Assembly (NCBI RefSeq): GCF_000004075.3 | Contig: NC_026661.2 | Coordinates: 4,092,001-4,156,000, forward strand | Reading direction: 5' to 3' | Length of the DNA: 64,000 nucleotides | Source: Cucumis sativus | Lineage: Eukaryota > Streptophyta > Magnoliopsida > Cucurbitales > Cucurbitaceae | Part shown: positions 34,161-46,361 of the stretch, piece after piece | How positions within the stretch are numbered: position 1 is the stretch's first letter | How the letters are laid out: each line of letters starts with the position of its first letter | Notes under the pieces: model-generated | The model's database searches: none | Told to the model about the DNA's origin: nothing | What the model saw: the letters and a program-made list of their open reading frames with translations, nothing else | Translations under genes and position numbers: made by a program

Positions 34161-35499
34161 CGATGATGTCACAAAAGAAGATCAAGATAATGCTTAGTTT
34201 ATAAATCAAATTTTTAATTCTTTTAAATGTAGCATTATACGAAAATGAATTTTTATTTGCACTAAATCCACCATCATATTACAAACTTAATGTAAAAAAT
34301 AATCGTTGAAAGCTTACGTAAAAAAGTTACCTAAAAATATACTTTTTTTAACCTAATTTTATGGCATCTCATACCACTCTTCCAATTTACTACACCCCAA
34401 GTTCCGAGACAAATCTTTTAACCATGCATTAAGTTGTTAGTATGGTTTCAAAATTTAGACCATAAGAATCCTTCTAATTAATTTAGCAAGTGAATTAGGC
34501 GGAGAAGAGATTTTAAATGTTTGTGTATCAACTCTACTAAATTAAGGTGGTTACTCAAAAGACCAATAACCAAAGATACTTTCTTGAAACAAGGAAAACT
34601 AAAATTTTAATGAAATTTATATTAAATAAATATTCGAAAGACATAAAATTTTCATCTTAAGTAAATTAACGTGAAAACATGACTTGCAGGTAACAATTAT
34701 TTAAATAAAATAAATTTAAATAAACAGGATGAAAAAATTTAATTAAAAATGTCTAAAAACAAAATACTGAAAGACTGATCTGATACATAGACGTAGAAGC
34801 ATAATTATATGTACCCATATGACATGTCACAGGCTCTTCCTGTCGTTTGCTAGCTTTCCAGATCTTGTACATTTGGCTTAAATATTAAACATATAGAAAG
34901 AGTGAGTAGATAAAATGAAATAAATGTCAATAATAACATTTAACTACCTATATCATAAATAACTAATTGAGAGAGAAAATAAACAAATAATACAGATTGG
35001 AAACTTAATCATCTAATCTCTATATATGTCCAAATAAAGTGGAAGATAGAAAGTTGTTAGTTGTGTAATGACATATAGCATTAGGGTTTAGGGTTTATGT
35101 AATATAAGTTAAGGAAGATAGAAAAGTTACATTATGACCTTAATAACATAGAGCAGTAACTAATATCAATTATCAGATCAATCTTTTTTTTTAAAATAAG
35201 GAGATGACAAGTTAACAAAGTATAACTTCTATTCTATTGAATGTAAAAATGTACCATAAACATTAAATCTATGTGAATGGTAAAATTGTCACTAACCAAA
35301 ATCATATTTCTTTTGAAATTATGAAGTTATATAATTCTTTTTAATGATTTTGTAGGTAAAAAATTAAAGGAATACTTTAATTGTAGGGTATTAAAATATT
35401 CTTTTAATTTTTTACACATTTTATTACGTTATTTATACTTTCATTATAAATAAATACTTTAATATTGTAGGTATTAAAAATTGTAGGTAAAAATACTTT
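34161..35499. other. AT-rich region without a gene
   Basis: No supported open frame. A local duplication occurs around 35350-35545, where 'AATACTTTAAT.TTGTAGG.TATTAAAA' and 'TTTACACATTTTATTA' appear twice. Confidence 0.4.
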
Positions 35500-36258
35500 A
35501 ATATTTCTTGTTTTACACATTTTATTATCTTTATTTATACTTAATAAATTTCAACAATATTTACATTGTTTAACAAAATCAACGTATAAGTCACTCAACC
35601 ATTTCATTAATAAAAAAAATGAGCAAGATTCCATCGTTGCATTAAAAAAAGATTCTCAATATTACAGGATTTAAACATAAAGAGAATAGACATATATACA
35701 TGTCAACCACAAAGTTGGTGATTTAAGTTTTTCCAACGTATGAAGGTGCTTATATATATATATAAATAAAGACAACAAATAATAATAAAAAAAAATTAGA
35801 AGGGAATAGAAAGACATGATTTGATTTCTTTTTCACCTTCATATTGTTGTGACTTGTGAACATGAATGAAAAAAATAATAATGAGATATTTGTATCCAAG
35901 ATTTGAATATAAGGAATTTGAAAAGTTGAAAGAGATAGGAAATGTGAATAGTTGGGAGATAGAAGATTAAGATAAATAGAGGAATGTAAATGGATTTGGG
36001 TAAATTTAAACGACATAATTAATGGGAGTTGAAATTTTTTAAATTTTGAGAAAAGTTATAATAAAAAGATGAAAATTAAAATTAAAAAATCATTTACACT
36101 AAAGCAATTATTAAAAGTTATAATAAAAATAACATAAACATTGAATCTACGTGAATGACAAAATTGTCATTAAAGCAAAACTAAAAAAAAAAAAAAAGTT
36201 CTAATGTAAGGGTAAAATGGGGCTAAAAAATTTATCCACTTTCATCATTTTATATATA
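35500..36258 (-). mobile_element. Probable relative of the adjacent Helitron, truncated
   Basis: 35840-36256 resembles 37300-37625, the 5' part of the neighbouring Helitron on the minus strand (shared 'AATGAGATATTTGTA.CCAA.GATTTGAA', 'GGAATGTGAATAG', 'TTATATATACTA'). It directly abuts the 3' terminus of that element, giving a head-to-tail arrangement. Its own 3' hairpin end was not found. Confidence 0.45.
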
Positions 36259-37632
36259 CTAGTCCTTCAACACGTGCATAGCACGTGGTAGCATGTGACT
36301 CTTTCAACTTGTTAAATGAAGGTAAAATAATATGAAAATAAAAAAATCACATGTAACAAAATTAATTTTCAAAAGTACAAAAGATACATCATTTAAAAAT
36401 AAAAGGTATAAAAGATACATTACTATTGTTATCATTAAAATTATTGGATAATTAGTTTATTAAAGAAAAAATGTTTTCATAGGTATTATGCTCTAGCACA
36501 TTATACATCAAACAACTAATTTTGGAAAAGGGATTGAGTTTTGGAAAAAAAAAACAAATACACGTGCAGGATTTTTATAGAAAAATGTACGCAAAAATGA
36601 TTTCTATTTAATTTCCAGAGTTGTGTAGTCGGTTAAATTATTAAAATTTTCAAACTTTTCAAAAATTTAAATTTGTTATCAAATTATAAATTTGTTATGA
36701 CTTTTTAATAATTACTTGATTAAACTATTCAACTTCTAAAGCTTTTAAAATTCTAAAATAAATTAAATTTAAAGTTTTTATTATTTTTAATTAATTTATG
36801 ACAAAATGGAATCTACTCTCGTATTTCTACTTTTACACATTGTATTACCTTTTAACTATAACTAATAATTAGATTCCATCAAAAGTTTAATTCAAACACA
36901 ATAAAAGTGTATTAACCACACTTCACCATTTTATTAATAAAAAAAAATTAAATGAAAAAAAATAACATGAGCAAATAATGTATTATTCACATTTAACTTA
37001 ATTACAAATCAATAATTAAAAACTGGAAAATAGTTATTTGACATCCGCATGCCACATTGTTATTGTTTGGAAATGATGATTGTTCTCTCTTTAGTCTCCC
37101 ACTTTTACATTATTCATTCTTGAATTCTTATCAATTTCTCTGCATCGTTTTCATTGGGTTGATTGGTTACTTCTAGACGCGTCACAAAAATATGATGAAG
37201 TTTGTGGGCTCTTTTATAGCAACTTTGGCTCATAAATTTTCATTTAAATTTGTTGGAAGACTAATTTATTCACACTCTTAACTTTTTATTGTGAGCATGC
37301 ATAGAAAAGAAAAAGAATGAGATATTTATACCCAAAGATTTGAAAAGGAAAAAGAATTTTAAAAGTTGAAGTAATTACAAAATAATTAATTTGCAAGAAA
37401 GTGGAATGTGAATAGGTAGAAGTTAAGGGAATGAGAATGGATTTTATAGAAATTTTAATGATATAATTAATTGGAGAGAAAATGTTAAAATTATTTATGT
37501 CCAAATATTTGTCAATAATTAATTTCAAATTACAATAAAACCCAAGTAAGAAACAAACAAATTTACTACGAAGAAGGGCAAAATTGGAAACAAAAAGTTT
37601 CTCCTCATCCATACTTTTATATATACTATAGA
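36259..37632 (-). mobile_element. Non-autonomous Helitron, both ends present
   Basis: On the minus strand the 5' end is TCTATAGTATATATAAAAG (from 37632) and the 3' end is CTAG (36262-36259). A perfect 7-bp-stem hairpin, CACGTGC-TAT-GCACGTG (36287-36271), lies eight bases before CTAG. The host base before TC is A and the base after CTAG is T, as expected for Helitron insertion between A and T. At about 1374 bp it has no Rep/helicase frame, so it depends on an autonomous partner. The open frame 37286-37726 crosses its end and is not a gene. Confidence 0.8.
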
Positions 37633-38159
37633 TATTATAAGTAACCATCAAATAATAAAAAGAATTCTTATAAAATCTTATTGACAAAGTAGAATCAACA
37701 TAAAATATACCCAGTAAAGGATCCATTACTGGTCCTGCTAGGTGTCTGTTAATTTCTCATTAGAAGTTTGCGATGAGGTACCCAAAACTATCGTCGAACA
37801 CACACAATCTAGTGGTCCCCAAGGAACACTCTCATCTGTCGGTGAACCTGCAGGTACATCTATGATATTGGGTTGTAATGATCCTATCGACCACCCATAA
37901 ACATAACATGACATACTAGTGATCGACGCACACAGTCATCATAAATCTGTAAAAGGTGGTGATCCTGAAGGATACTCACGTAGATACAACCCTAATAGCC
38001 AAAGTTAACACAGAACACCATAGTTGTCCATAGCATGCATAGCAACATCATAAATATGACATAAATATCAATCATAACTTCCTTAATCGTGTGATTAATA
38101 TATCATGCATAATAAACAAATCAGTTATCAATATCAGTCATAATTAGCATCACATTGAT
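37633..38159. other. Unidentified, less AT-rich stretch, probably transposon-derived
   Basis: 37730-38050 ('GGTGATCCTGAAGGATACTCACG', 'CAACCCTAATAGCC') differs in composition from its surroundings and has no open frame. It is reminiscent of LTR sequence, but no termini were found. Confidence 0.3.
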
Positions 38160-38540
38160 GCTTTGTGCTTCCAGTACCTGCTTCACCCCATCTAATTTCA
38201 ATATTTGTACGAACTATAAACATTTTAAACAATTTTGTCATTTTAACACACAATTTCCTATTACTGTTACTAGTTGTACATCCAAAATTCTCACGTTTTA
38301 ATTTAGTTTTAGTTGAAAGTGACCCTGCTATGATTGGATCCACCATATACATAAAAGATGTTTGGATGTTAAAAACTCCATTTTTTTTCTCTCTCTTGTA
38401 ATTTTCATTGTCCCTTTCAGCCTCTCTCTCTCTAACAAGTCTTCCTCTTCTTTCATTTTATCCTCCATTCATTTGGAAAACATCAGACCTCTTTTACGTT
38501 AATTGTGGTTTATCTTAAATATATATACATAAAATGTATT
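38160..38540. repeat. Copy R5 of the UGT-upstream repeat module
   Basis: It matches R4 from 'CTTCCAGTACCTGCTTCACCCCATCTA' through 'TATAAACATTTTAA.CAATTTTGTCATTTTAACACAATTTCCTATT' to the 'GGATCCACCATATACATAAAAGATGT' end. It then matches 30720-30840 in the 'CCTCCATTCATTTGGAAAACATCAGACCTC' part. Confidence 0.75.
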
Positions 38541-39190
38541 TGTAACTTCATATTTGTCGTTGATTAAGTAATGTAATACATTACAACATCCCTTCATATA
38601 TGTATCTATCGTTGTTTTTTTTATACACTATAAGGTGAACTCCGATCCTCACAAGTCTTGTGGATTTTACTCTTCACATTGAGAAAGTTTTCTATGTATA
38701 ATTCGTGTGCTCTTTACTTCTTGGTCTTCCTAAATTTTATGGTTTATTGATGTTCATTATTGATTTTTTGCAAGGGTAGTTATTATTTGGTGATTAATTT
38801 GTGTTGGTTGATCGTCTCGGAAGACATGTAGATTAATTCTCTCATACACATCCTACAGTTAATTATATTGATGCCACTATAACCAAGTTATTTTTTCACC
38901 AAGAAAATATATTTCGATGTGGTTGAACCAATCACTTAGACACACTCTCAAATATAAATATATATAGAAAATTACAATTGAAGGTTGTTTTAGTTACTAA
39001 GACACTTGTATGCTAATTACACTATGCTCGCGAGGTAAGAGTTTGGTATAATTTGTGGCTACTAACGTGCCTTTAAGTTGGCATGGGGTCAGCTTTTTGT
39101 ACGCTTATTTGCTTTGCAGCCTATAATAATGGAGTTTTGCGCAGTTCCAATATACCCTAACACGTCATTATTTGAAGAAGGAGATTCAAA
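38541..39190. promoter_or_regulatory. Upstream region of UGT-G, conserved with E and F
   Basis: The last about 200 bases before the ATG share words with the regions before UGT-F and UGT-E ('GGCATGGG.TCAG.TTTTTGTACGCTT', 'GCAGTTCCAATA', 'GAAGGAGATTCAAAATGG'). They form the likely core promoter and leader of this subgroup. No clear TATA box was identified. Confidence 0.4.
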
Positions 39191-41023
39191 ATGGGTTATG
39201 GTATCTCACAAGATGAAAAACCACATGCTATTTGTTTTCCGTTTCCAGCTCAAGGCCATATCACTCCCATGTTGAATTTGGCAAAGCTTCTTCACCATAG
39301 AGGTTTCCACATAACATTTGTCAACACCGAGTACAATCACCGACGTCTTCTCCGGTCGAGAGGCCCCAACTCTCTCGATGGCTTGTCAGATTTTCAGTTC
39401 AAAACTATTCCGGACGGCCTTCCGTACTCGGAGGCCAATTCCACCCAGGATAGCTCTGCAATCTGTGAATCCATCAACAAAACTTGCTTATCCCCGTTTT
39501 GTGACCTTATTTCTCAAATAAACTTGAATGCTTCTACTTCTAATGCCACTCCCCAAGTTAGTTGTGTTGTTAGCGATGCTATTGCGCTCTTCTCTGTTTC
39601 AGCTGCCAAGCAGTTTAAGATTCCTATTGCATTGTTCTTTACAGCCAGTGCTTGTAGCTACTTTGGTTATTTACAATATCCTAACCTCATGAAGCAAGGA
39701 TTGGTTCCACTCAGAGGTATGATTTTCATTTTGGTAATTAAAAATTTTAGTTCTTCTACTTTCAAATAGTAACCGTTAGTTAGTCGTCGTTTTAATAAAA
39801 CTTTAATATGTAAAAATTAATTTAGTTTATGGCACTTGCTGAACTCAACTTAGGATATTAGAGATTTCGCTTTGAACATTCTACAATGATATGACAAACA
39901 AAACACGTTGAACACAAAGTCAGAAATGAATATACTTATATTTTAAACACTTCTACCAATTGTTTCCATTAGTTGAGGAGTAATTGTAATGACTTAATCC
40001 TTTATGAGGGAAAGTAGTATGAAAATCTAATGAAATTTATAACCCACAAAATGTTGTAATAATTTTGTTATCTTTTTAACAGATGAAAGCTATTTAACAA
40101 ATGGATATCTAGAAAAAACAATAGAATGGACTAAAGGAAAGGAGAATATACGATTGAAGGATCTTCCTACCTTGCTTAGAACAACAGATCCAAATGACAT
40201 CATGCTAAATTTTGTTTTTCAATTCATAAACATACGTAACCAAGCAACTGCAATGATATTAAACACATATGAGGAACTTGATAAGGATGTATTAGTGGCT
40301 AGCGCTCTCCCAGATTCCTCCAATCCTCATCATTATACAATTGGTCCACTTCACATGATGGTCAAACAAATTGAGGATGAAAAAACAAGAGAAATAGGTT
40401 CAAGTCTTTGGGTGGAGGAATCTGAATGCATTGAATGGTTGAATTCAAAGGAACCTAATTCTGTGGTTTATGTAAACTTTGGTAGCATCACAGTGATGAC
40501 AAAACAGCAACTGATTGAGTTTGCTTGGGGATTAGCAAATAGCAAGAAGTCATTTCTATGGATTACAAGGCCTGATTTAATTGTGGGAGATTCAGCCATT
40601 TTGCCTCATGAATTTGTAACACAAACCAAAGATAGAGGCTTCATAGCAAGTTGGTGTTGTCAAGAACAGGTGTTGAAACATCCTTCAATAGGAGGGTTTC
40701 TAACACACAATGGATGGAATTCAACTATAGAGAGTATATGTGCTGGTATTCCAATGATATGTTGGCCTTTCTTTGGTGATCAACAAACAAATTGTTGTTA
40801 TTGTTGCACTGAGTGGGGGATTGGCATGGAAATTGATAACAATGTGAAAAGAAATGAAGTGGAGGAGTTAGTAAGAGAGCTGATGGATGGAGAAAAGGGT
40901 AAGAAAATGAAGGAAAACGTTATGAATTGGAAGAATAAAGCTGAAGAAGCATATAAACTTGGTGGTTGTGCTTGGAAACAACTGGATAAATTGATTAAAG
41001 AAGTTCTTCTGTCAAATGCTTAA
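39191..41023 (+). CDS. UGT-G: UGT85A-like UDP-glycosyltransferase, two exons
   Basis: Exons are 39191-39716 and 40083-41023, with a 366-bp phase-1 intron. The product is 488 residues. Exon 1 ends Pro-Leu-Arg instead of the Pro-Leu-Lys of its paralogues. The PAQGH catalytic His motif and a complete PSPG box are present. The box reads WCCQEQ...HNGWNS...FGDQQ, with Asn at box position 20 and Gly before the Asp-Gln pair, where most copies have Ala or Ser. It is the closest relative of broken UGT-E, with which it shares GFIASW, HNGWNS and the [10 protein letters not shown] tail, and is therefore probably the surviving functional member of that pair. Acceptor unknown. Confidence 0.93.
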
Positions 41024-41754
41024 GTGAAGTGATTTTATTATATGGTTCTAAATAAATAGTTTTCTAGTATTGTTTTGTTGTTTACCACACATATATATTT
41101 CTAGACCCTAAATTACTATTTGAATAGTTTTCTAGTATTGTTCATGATGTATTAATAAATATTTTTGTCACACTCCACCCTAAATTACCCCACCAAACAG
41201 TGGACTAGACGTGTGCAATATTGATAAACGTGTCAGTTCTTTTAAATATTGGATTTTCTTTTGTGCATCTCCAAAACATTTTGAGCCTTTTGTTTAAGTG
41301 AGTAGTTAGAATTTAGGCAGTCATCATAGCCGCCCAACATCTTTAACGTATAAACATTATTTTCTTAAGTCAATCTAAACAAACTTTGTGTTAGTTTTGA
41401 ATTCTAGAAAGAAAGATCTCTCTTTGAGACTAGTTGGTGGACATTTTCTTGAGTATATGTGACTAAATTTATAAAAAAAAAGTAGAAAAATTGCATTAGA
41501 TGACAAAAAAATTTAAAAAAACAACTCATAACACCCATCTTTTTGTATATAGCAAATTTGGCAAATATGACGATAATTAGATAGTAATCTGCTTTTAGAT
41601 TTGTTATTTTCGTAATCTTAAAAATGTATGTAACATGGACTCTATTATCATAATTTTTTTTTACTATTTTTGCAAACTGCAGTAAAAATTACTCTTGATT
41701 TTCGTAGCTTCTATCAAAACAATCTCAAGCTTAAAAAAATGCCCTTATTGATAG
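41024..41754. other. Downstream flank of UGT-G
   Basis: It repeats part of the UGT-F flank (ACCCCACCAAAC.GTGGAC). Otherwise AT-rich, with no gene. Confidence 0.4.
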
Positions 41755-42070
41755 TTGAATGAAAATGTTAAAGTTTTATTTTAAAATAACTCTAAATTAT
41801 TGAAAATTTCATAAATTTTATTAAACTTAAAAAAGATTAAAAAATGCTTTCATTGATTTATTTTTTACACTAAAATTATGAGCATCCAAAATAAAAACCA
41901 AAATATTGAGTTTTAGAAAATGTCCATCAACTTGAAAAAAAAAAGTTAAATTTTATTTTAAAAATACTCGTAAAGTATTAAAAAAAATTCATAAATACCC
42001 TTAAACTTAAAAAAAATAATAAAAAAATACTTTCATTGATTTATTTTTTATACCAAAATTCTCACGTACA
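41755..42070. repeat. Imperfect tandem duplication of about 160-180 bp
   Basis: 41765-41910 and 41935-42080 share 'AAA.TTTTATTTTAAAA.ACTC', 'TTCATAAAT...TTAAACTTAAAAAA' and 'TTTCATTGATTTATTTTTTA.AC.AAAATT' in the same order. Confidence 0.7.
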
Positions 42071-42420
42071 AAAACTAAAATTTGAAGTTTGAACATACAA
42101 TCTCACGTAATTCTCAAATAAAAAGTTCTCCTTAAAACATACTGTTTGACGAGATTTTCGAAGGGAGATGTCGAGTACACGAGAGGAAGCGAGGCGACCA
42201 CAATGGTGAAGGTTTAGCTATGGGGATTGGACGTAAGGGGGAAGGAGGTTTGATGGTGTGTGGTGTTTGAAGGTGGTTTTAGGATGAGGGGAAGATAGCT
42301 TTACGGTGGTGGGGAGATTGTAGGAAGGAAAGAATTTTGGAGGGTTGTAGGGTAGAGAGAAGAGATGAAAAGGAAGAAGAAATGGGTTAGGTTTCTTTTT
42401 ACTCATTTTTTATTTAAAAA
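42071..42420. repeat. Repeat fragment shared with 14.25-14.46 kb
   Basis: 'ATTCTCAAATAAAAAGTTCTCCTTAAAACATACT' followed by a GC-richer 'GATGTCGAGTACACGAGAGG' block matches the 14.3-kb copy. The open frame on the other strand (42218-42406) is simple-sequence Pro/Ser-rich and not credible. Confidence 0.45.
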
Positions 42421-45400
42421 ATAATTGAATTGATTTATCGACACTAATGTTATCAAATTATGAAAGTAATTAATGATATCATACGACTATCAAAGAGTTA
42501 TTTTTGCAAACATTTCTCTATCAAAGGGTTATTTTTGCAAATATTTCTAAAAGTGTGACGATTAAAAAAGTGTTATAAAATGCTTAATTAACATTTATGA
42601 TACATTTTTCTCCTAAAAGTCCAAAATTGTGGTAGTGGTAAAGTAGATAAATTAAATGATTGTGTTATAGCCTATTGATCTTGGAACTTATTAATGATAA
42701 GTTGTGTGTGTTTAGACAAACTTCATTATTAGAACAATTTATTTTGGAGTGTATTTTTGTCATTTTTATAAGGTGTGGTTTAATTTATTTGATTTTTAGG
42801 GTTATCAAATAATGATTATGGATTTTTATTTCTAATATTTTCTTACAATAGAAACTTTTATTTTGGTAGCCATTTACTTTAGGAAAACATTTTTAATTAC
42901 TATTCTAATTATTTTAAAATTTTCAACCTTTGACACTATTGTTTATAGATTTATTATGGTTTATAAAAGGAACCATATGAAAAGTTCAATCAAACTCCTT
43001 TCTTAAATTAAAGTATATGTAATTTAAAAAGTAAAAAGTAAAAAATATATAAATATATATTTAATTTTGATGCTTTTTATTTTTTATTTTTGAAGTTTTA
43101 GTATAATTATATAAAAATAATAAAGGATAAAGAAGGTAATAGATTTCCTTTCTTAACTTTTAAGTATAAAATTATTAATTAGAAAAAATTGAAAAGCTTT
43201 AAACTTTAACTTTTTCTTTTTTTCTTTTAGCTTTAGCGTAGTTATAAAAGATGAAGTATATAAAAGGTAATGAAGAAGTTCCTTTTTAAATTTAAAGTAC
43301 AAGAAAATTAATTGAAATGATTCCAAAGTGCTTAATTTTTACTTAATCCATTAAAATTATACGAGATTAATTTCTTCACTAATGAAGTATACAAACATAA
43401 TATATATTACTTCGTAGTCACGTAGAATCAGGTTAATTTTCATAAATATAATAAAACATCAAAATATTTATGGTCTAAAAAATAAAAAAATTCATGAAGT
43501 TGGTTATTTTTTTAAAATATTCCTAGTTTATCATTTTTTTTTCCATTTCTTTCTTCTCCTCTTCTTCCATTTTTCTGAAATCATGAACTTTATTTTCAAT
43601 CGATCATAAACTTTGTATTGTTTTTTTTCTGAGTTGGTTCAAGATCGTGTACCAAATATAATCTAAACGATTGTGTACAAATAAATCATTGGGATATTAG
43701 TATACTATCATTTAGATTTGGCTAAATGTGGGCAATTGGTCAATTAATCGCGTGTTGACCGACATTTTTTATATTTTTCATTGCGGGCTTATGGATTTTT
43801 TTCATTTTTGAAATTGTTTTTGTTATATTCTTTTAAAAAAAACTGAATCAAATACTAACAAATTTATATAAAAAAAATTATTCTTAGAAAAAAGTTATGC
43901 TATTCAAAGTAAAATATCAAATAAATATTTACTTAAATAGATGATAAAGAAACCAAAATAGCTTGCCATGTGTGGGAATTTGATTTTGGACAAAACTGGT
44001 TTGTCATTTGTGAGAGAATTAAAACTCAGGTGAAATGAAGCTCGACCATCTTGTTTTAGAAATATAACATTCTCTACCCGTCTCTAAAATCTTAAATCGA
44101 TCCCTAAAAAACAAGGTGTATATATGATAGAAAGTTGGATCATCGATCGATCGAAGTTGATTTTTAGATCAAATCGACTATAGTTGATTTAGTAAATGCT
44201 CAAATCAACTCTATAGTTAATCATGACCATCAGTCGGTTTAATTTAGTCGCGTTGGTTTTTCAGTTATGTATATGTATATCACGGAAGAATCACCTTGAT
44301 TATGGGTGTTCATAAATCAAATATTCCAAAGAATAACATTAGCCCTAATTGAATTGACATATACATCTTTATTTAAATGAGGGTTAAATATTCTTTTTCT
44401 TTTTTATTTTGTTGGCCATGGTTGAATTAAAAAGAAATGTATATATTGTATTTAAATAATCCAAAATATTTGGTTTTTAAAATTAAGTTGGGTTAGTTTC
44501 TCACAAATTAAAAAGAATAAAATCTAGATATAATAATGATATGAACCATTTTTAATGGGTGGTTCATAGTGAAGTAGTTAACATAAAGATTGGATTAAAG
44601 TATGATAATTAAGCCCAAGATTTACATGAGAAGGAACCAAAAGAAGCCAACAATTGAGATGAAGTTCAAATAAGTAGTTAATTAATTGATCATCAACAAC
44701 ATAATTATGTGTGTGATGTGATGATCAAATATGCTCTTCCAAACCTTATATGCTTTGTTTTATCTTCCAAACCTTATATGCTTAGTCAATTCTTTCAAAC
44801 ATTCAAATTAGCTTATAAAAAATTTTATTAGCGTAAAAGAAAAGTGTAGAAATACGAAGTTTTGGTATTTGAAAAAAAATAGTCATTTCCATGTTTAGAA
44901 GAAGAGAAAAAAGGTCTGTTTGGGGAGAATTAAGTGAGGAAAATGAATAAGTTTATTCCGTCCGAATCCTTTTTATTCATTCTCTTTTTTTCGATAAATA
45001 CAATCACATCAAAATTTTCGTTTTTCGAAATATTAATATACTTTTCTTAATAATTATATTTAAATAAACACTAAAAGATATTTAATTAAATTCAAATTCA
45101 AACAACACTAAAAATTCAAATCCAATAATTAATTAAATATTCAACCAACAAATATTTAACTAAATTGAATTTCACAAAACAATAAATTTTAAATCAAATA
45201 TCCAGTGTTTGTCTATCTGCTTGACTGCTTGATGTACGATGTAATTGACGTTCATCGTTTAACTGCATTTTGAAATTTTTTTTTTCGTATTTTATTTTGT
45301 TTCAATGCTATTATGTTCGTCGTCGTTTGTTTAAATCGATTGTTAACGATATGCAATTTCCTGATATTGCACTTACAACATCAATTTAGAAAAATAAATA

Positions 45401-45589
45401 CAATTTATTTCGCACGTAACACATCAATTAATTTATTGACACTGAAAGCTTGCGTACAAAAGTTTCTTGCTTTTCACACCTACTAAATCTAAAGGTTATA
45501 TCAATTCTTTTTTTTAGAATTTATCTCATAATTCAACTATTTTACTTTAAACTAATTATAGTTTGTGACAATTATATGAATAATAATTA
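42421..45589. other. Long AT-rich region without genes
   Basis: No supported coding sequence in 3.2 kb. 44140-44260 ('GATCAAATCGACTATAGTTGATTTAGTAAATGCTCAAATCGACTC'-like, then '...CAGTCGGTTTAATTTAGTCG') resembles 55920-56060, so a dispersed repeat is present at both places. Confidence 0.45.
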
Positions 45590-45768
45590 AGTATATAACA
45601 ACAATTTTAAAAAAATTTACAAATATAACAAAATCTATAAGTGATAAACTCTTATATTCTTACGATCTATCAATGATAAATCAATATTTGCATAACACAG
45701 TCTATCATCGAAAAATTTTAACGAATTTTGCTATATTTGAACAATTTTTTTAAATATTATTATATAGT
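45590..45768. mobile_element. Miniature TIR element, third copy
   Basis: Same family as 28880-29130: 'GTATATAACAACAATTTTAAAAAAATTTACAAATATAACAAAAT' against an inverted 'ATTTTGCTATATTTGAACAATTTTTTTAAATATTATTATATA', with TGATAGA-like words between. Confidence 0.65.
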
Positions 45769-46270
45769 TAATTATTTTGAATTTAATTGCTATATTTGCA
45801 ACTATCTCCTTACTTTAGAGTTTTAATAAATAAATAAAAACACAAACTATTTAAACTTTATGGCAAAAGAAATCACTAAATGACAAAAACTCATACACCT
45901 AATTTTGTCCTAAAGTAAATAGTTGGTTTAATTTGTCATTTTTTACGATTCTGGTTTGCTTAAAAAAGAAATGAAAATCATGATAAAATTTGGTGAAAAA
46001 ATAGATTTAATTTTAAAAAAACAAATATTTACAAAAAAAAAGAAGAAGAAAATAACCAAATTCCATGAAACAAAATTGGTATTGGTAAAAGATAAAATTC
46101 AAACTTTTTACAATTTTCAACCGTGATTGGATGCACCAAACCACGTACACACGACTTTTTAACAACATAAACAAAAGAACTTTTAAATATATATATAGAA
46201 AAAGAAAGTACCACACGTGGAGCGTTTCGCTTGGATGGCAGCAGGGGCTGCATCTAAAGTTTTTCTATAT

Positions 46271-46297
46271 TATATTTATAATGCAGACTATATAATA
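46271..46297 (+). promoter_or_regulatory. Probable TATA region of UGT-H
   Basis: TATATTTATAATG and CTATATAATAT lie 65-90 bases before the UGT-H start codon; either could serve. The leader that follows is A-rich and C-containing. Confidence 0.4.
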
Positions 46298-46361
46298 TAT
46301 CCAAAGCAAAGCTCCCATTTCAATAGCACAAAACACAAGAGAAGAAAACAAGTACTCAAGC

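Noticed and set aside
37286..37726. 146-codon minus-strand frame
   Set aside because: It spans the Helitron 5' boundary and is Phe/Ile/Tyr/Ser-rich AT-driven sequence; not a credible gene.
42218..42406. Pro/Ser-rich 62-codon frame
   Set aside because: Low-complexity translation of a purine-rich repeat block.
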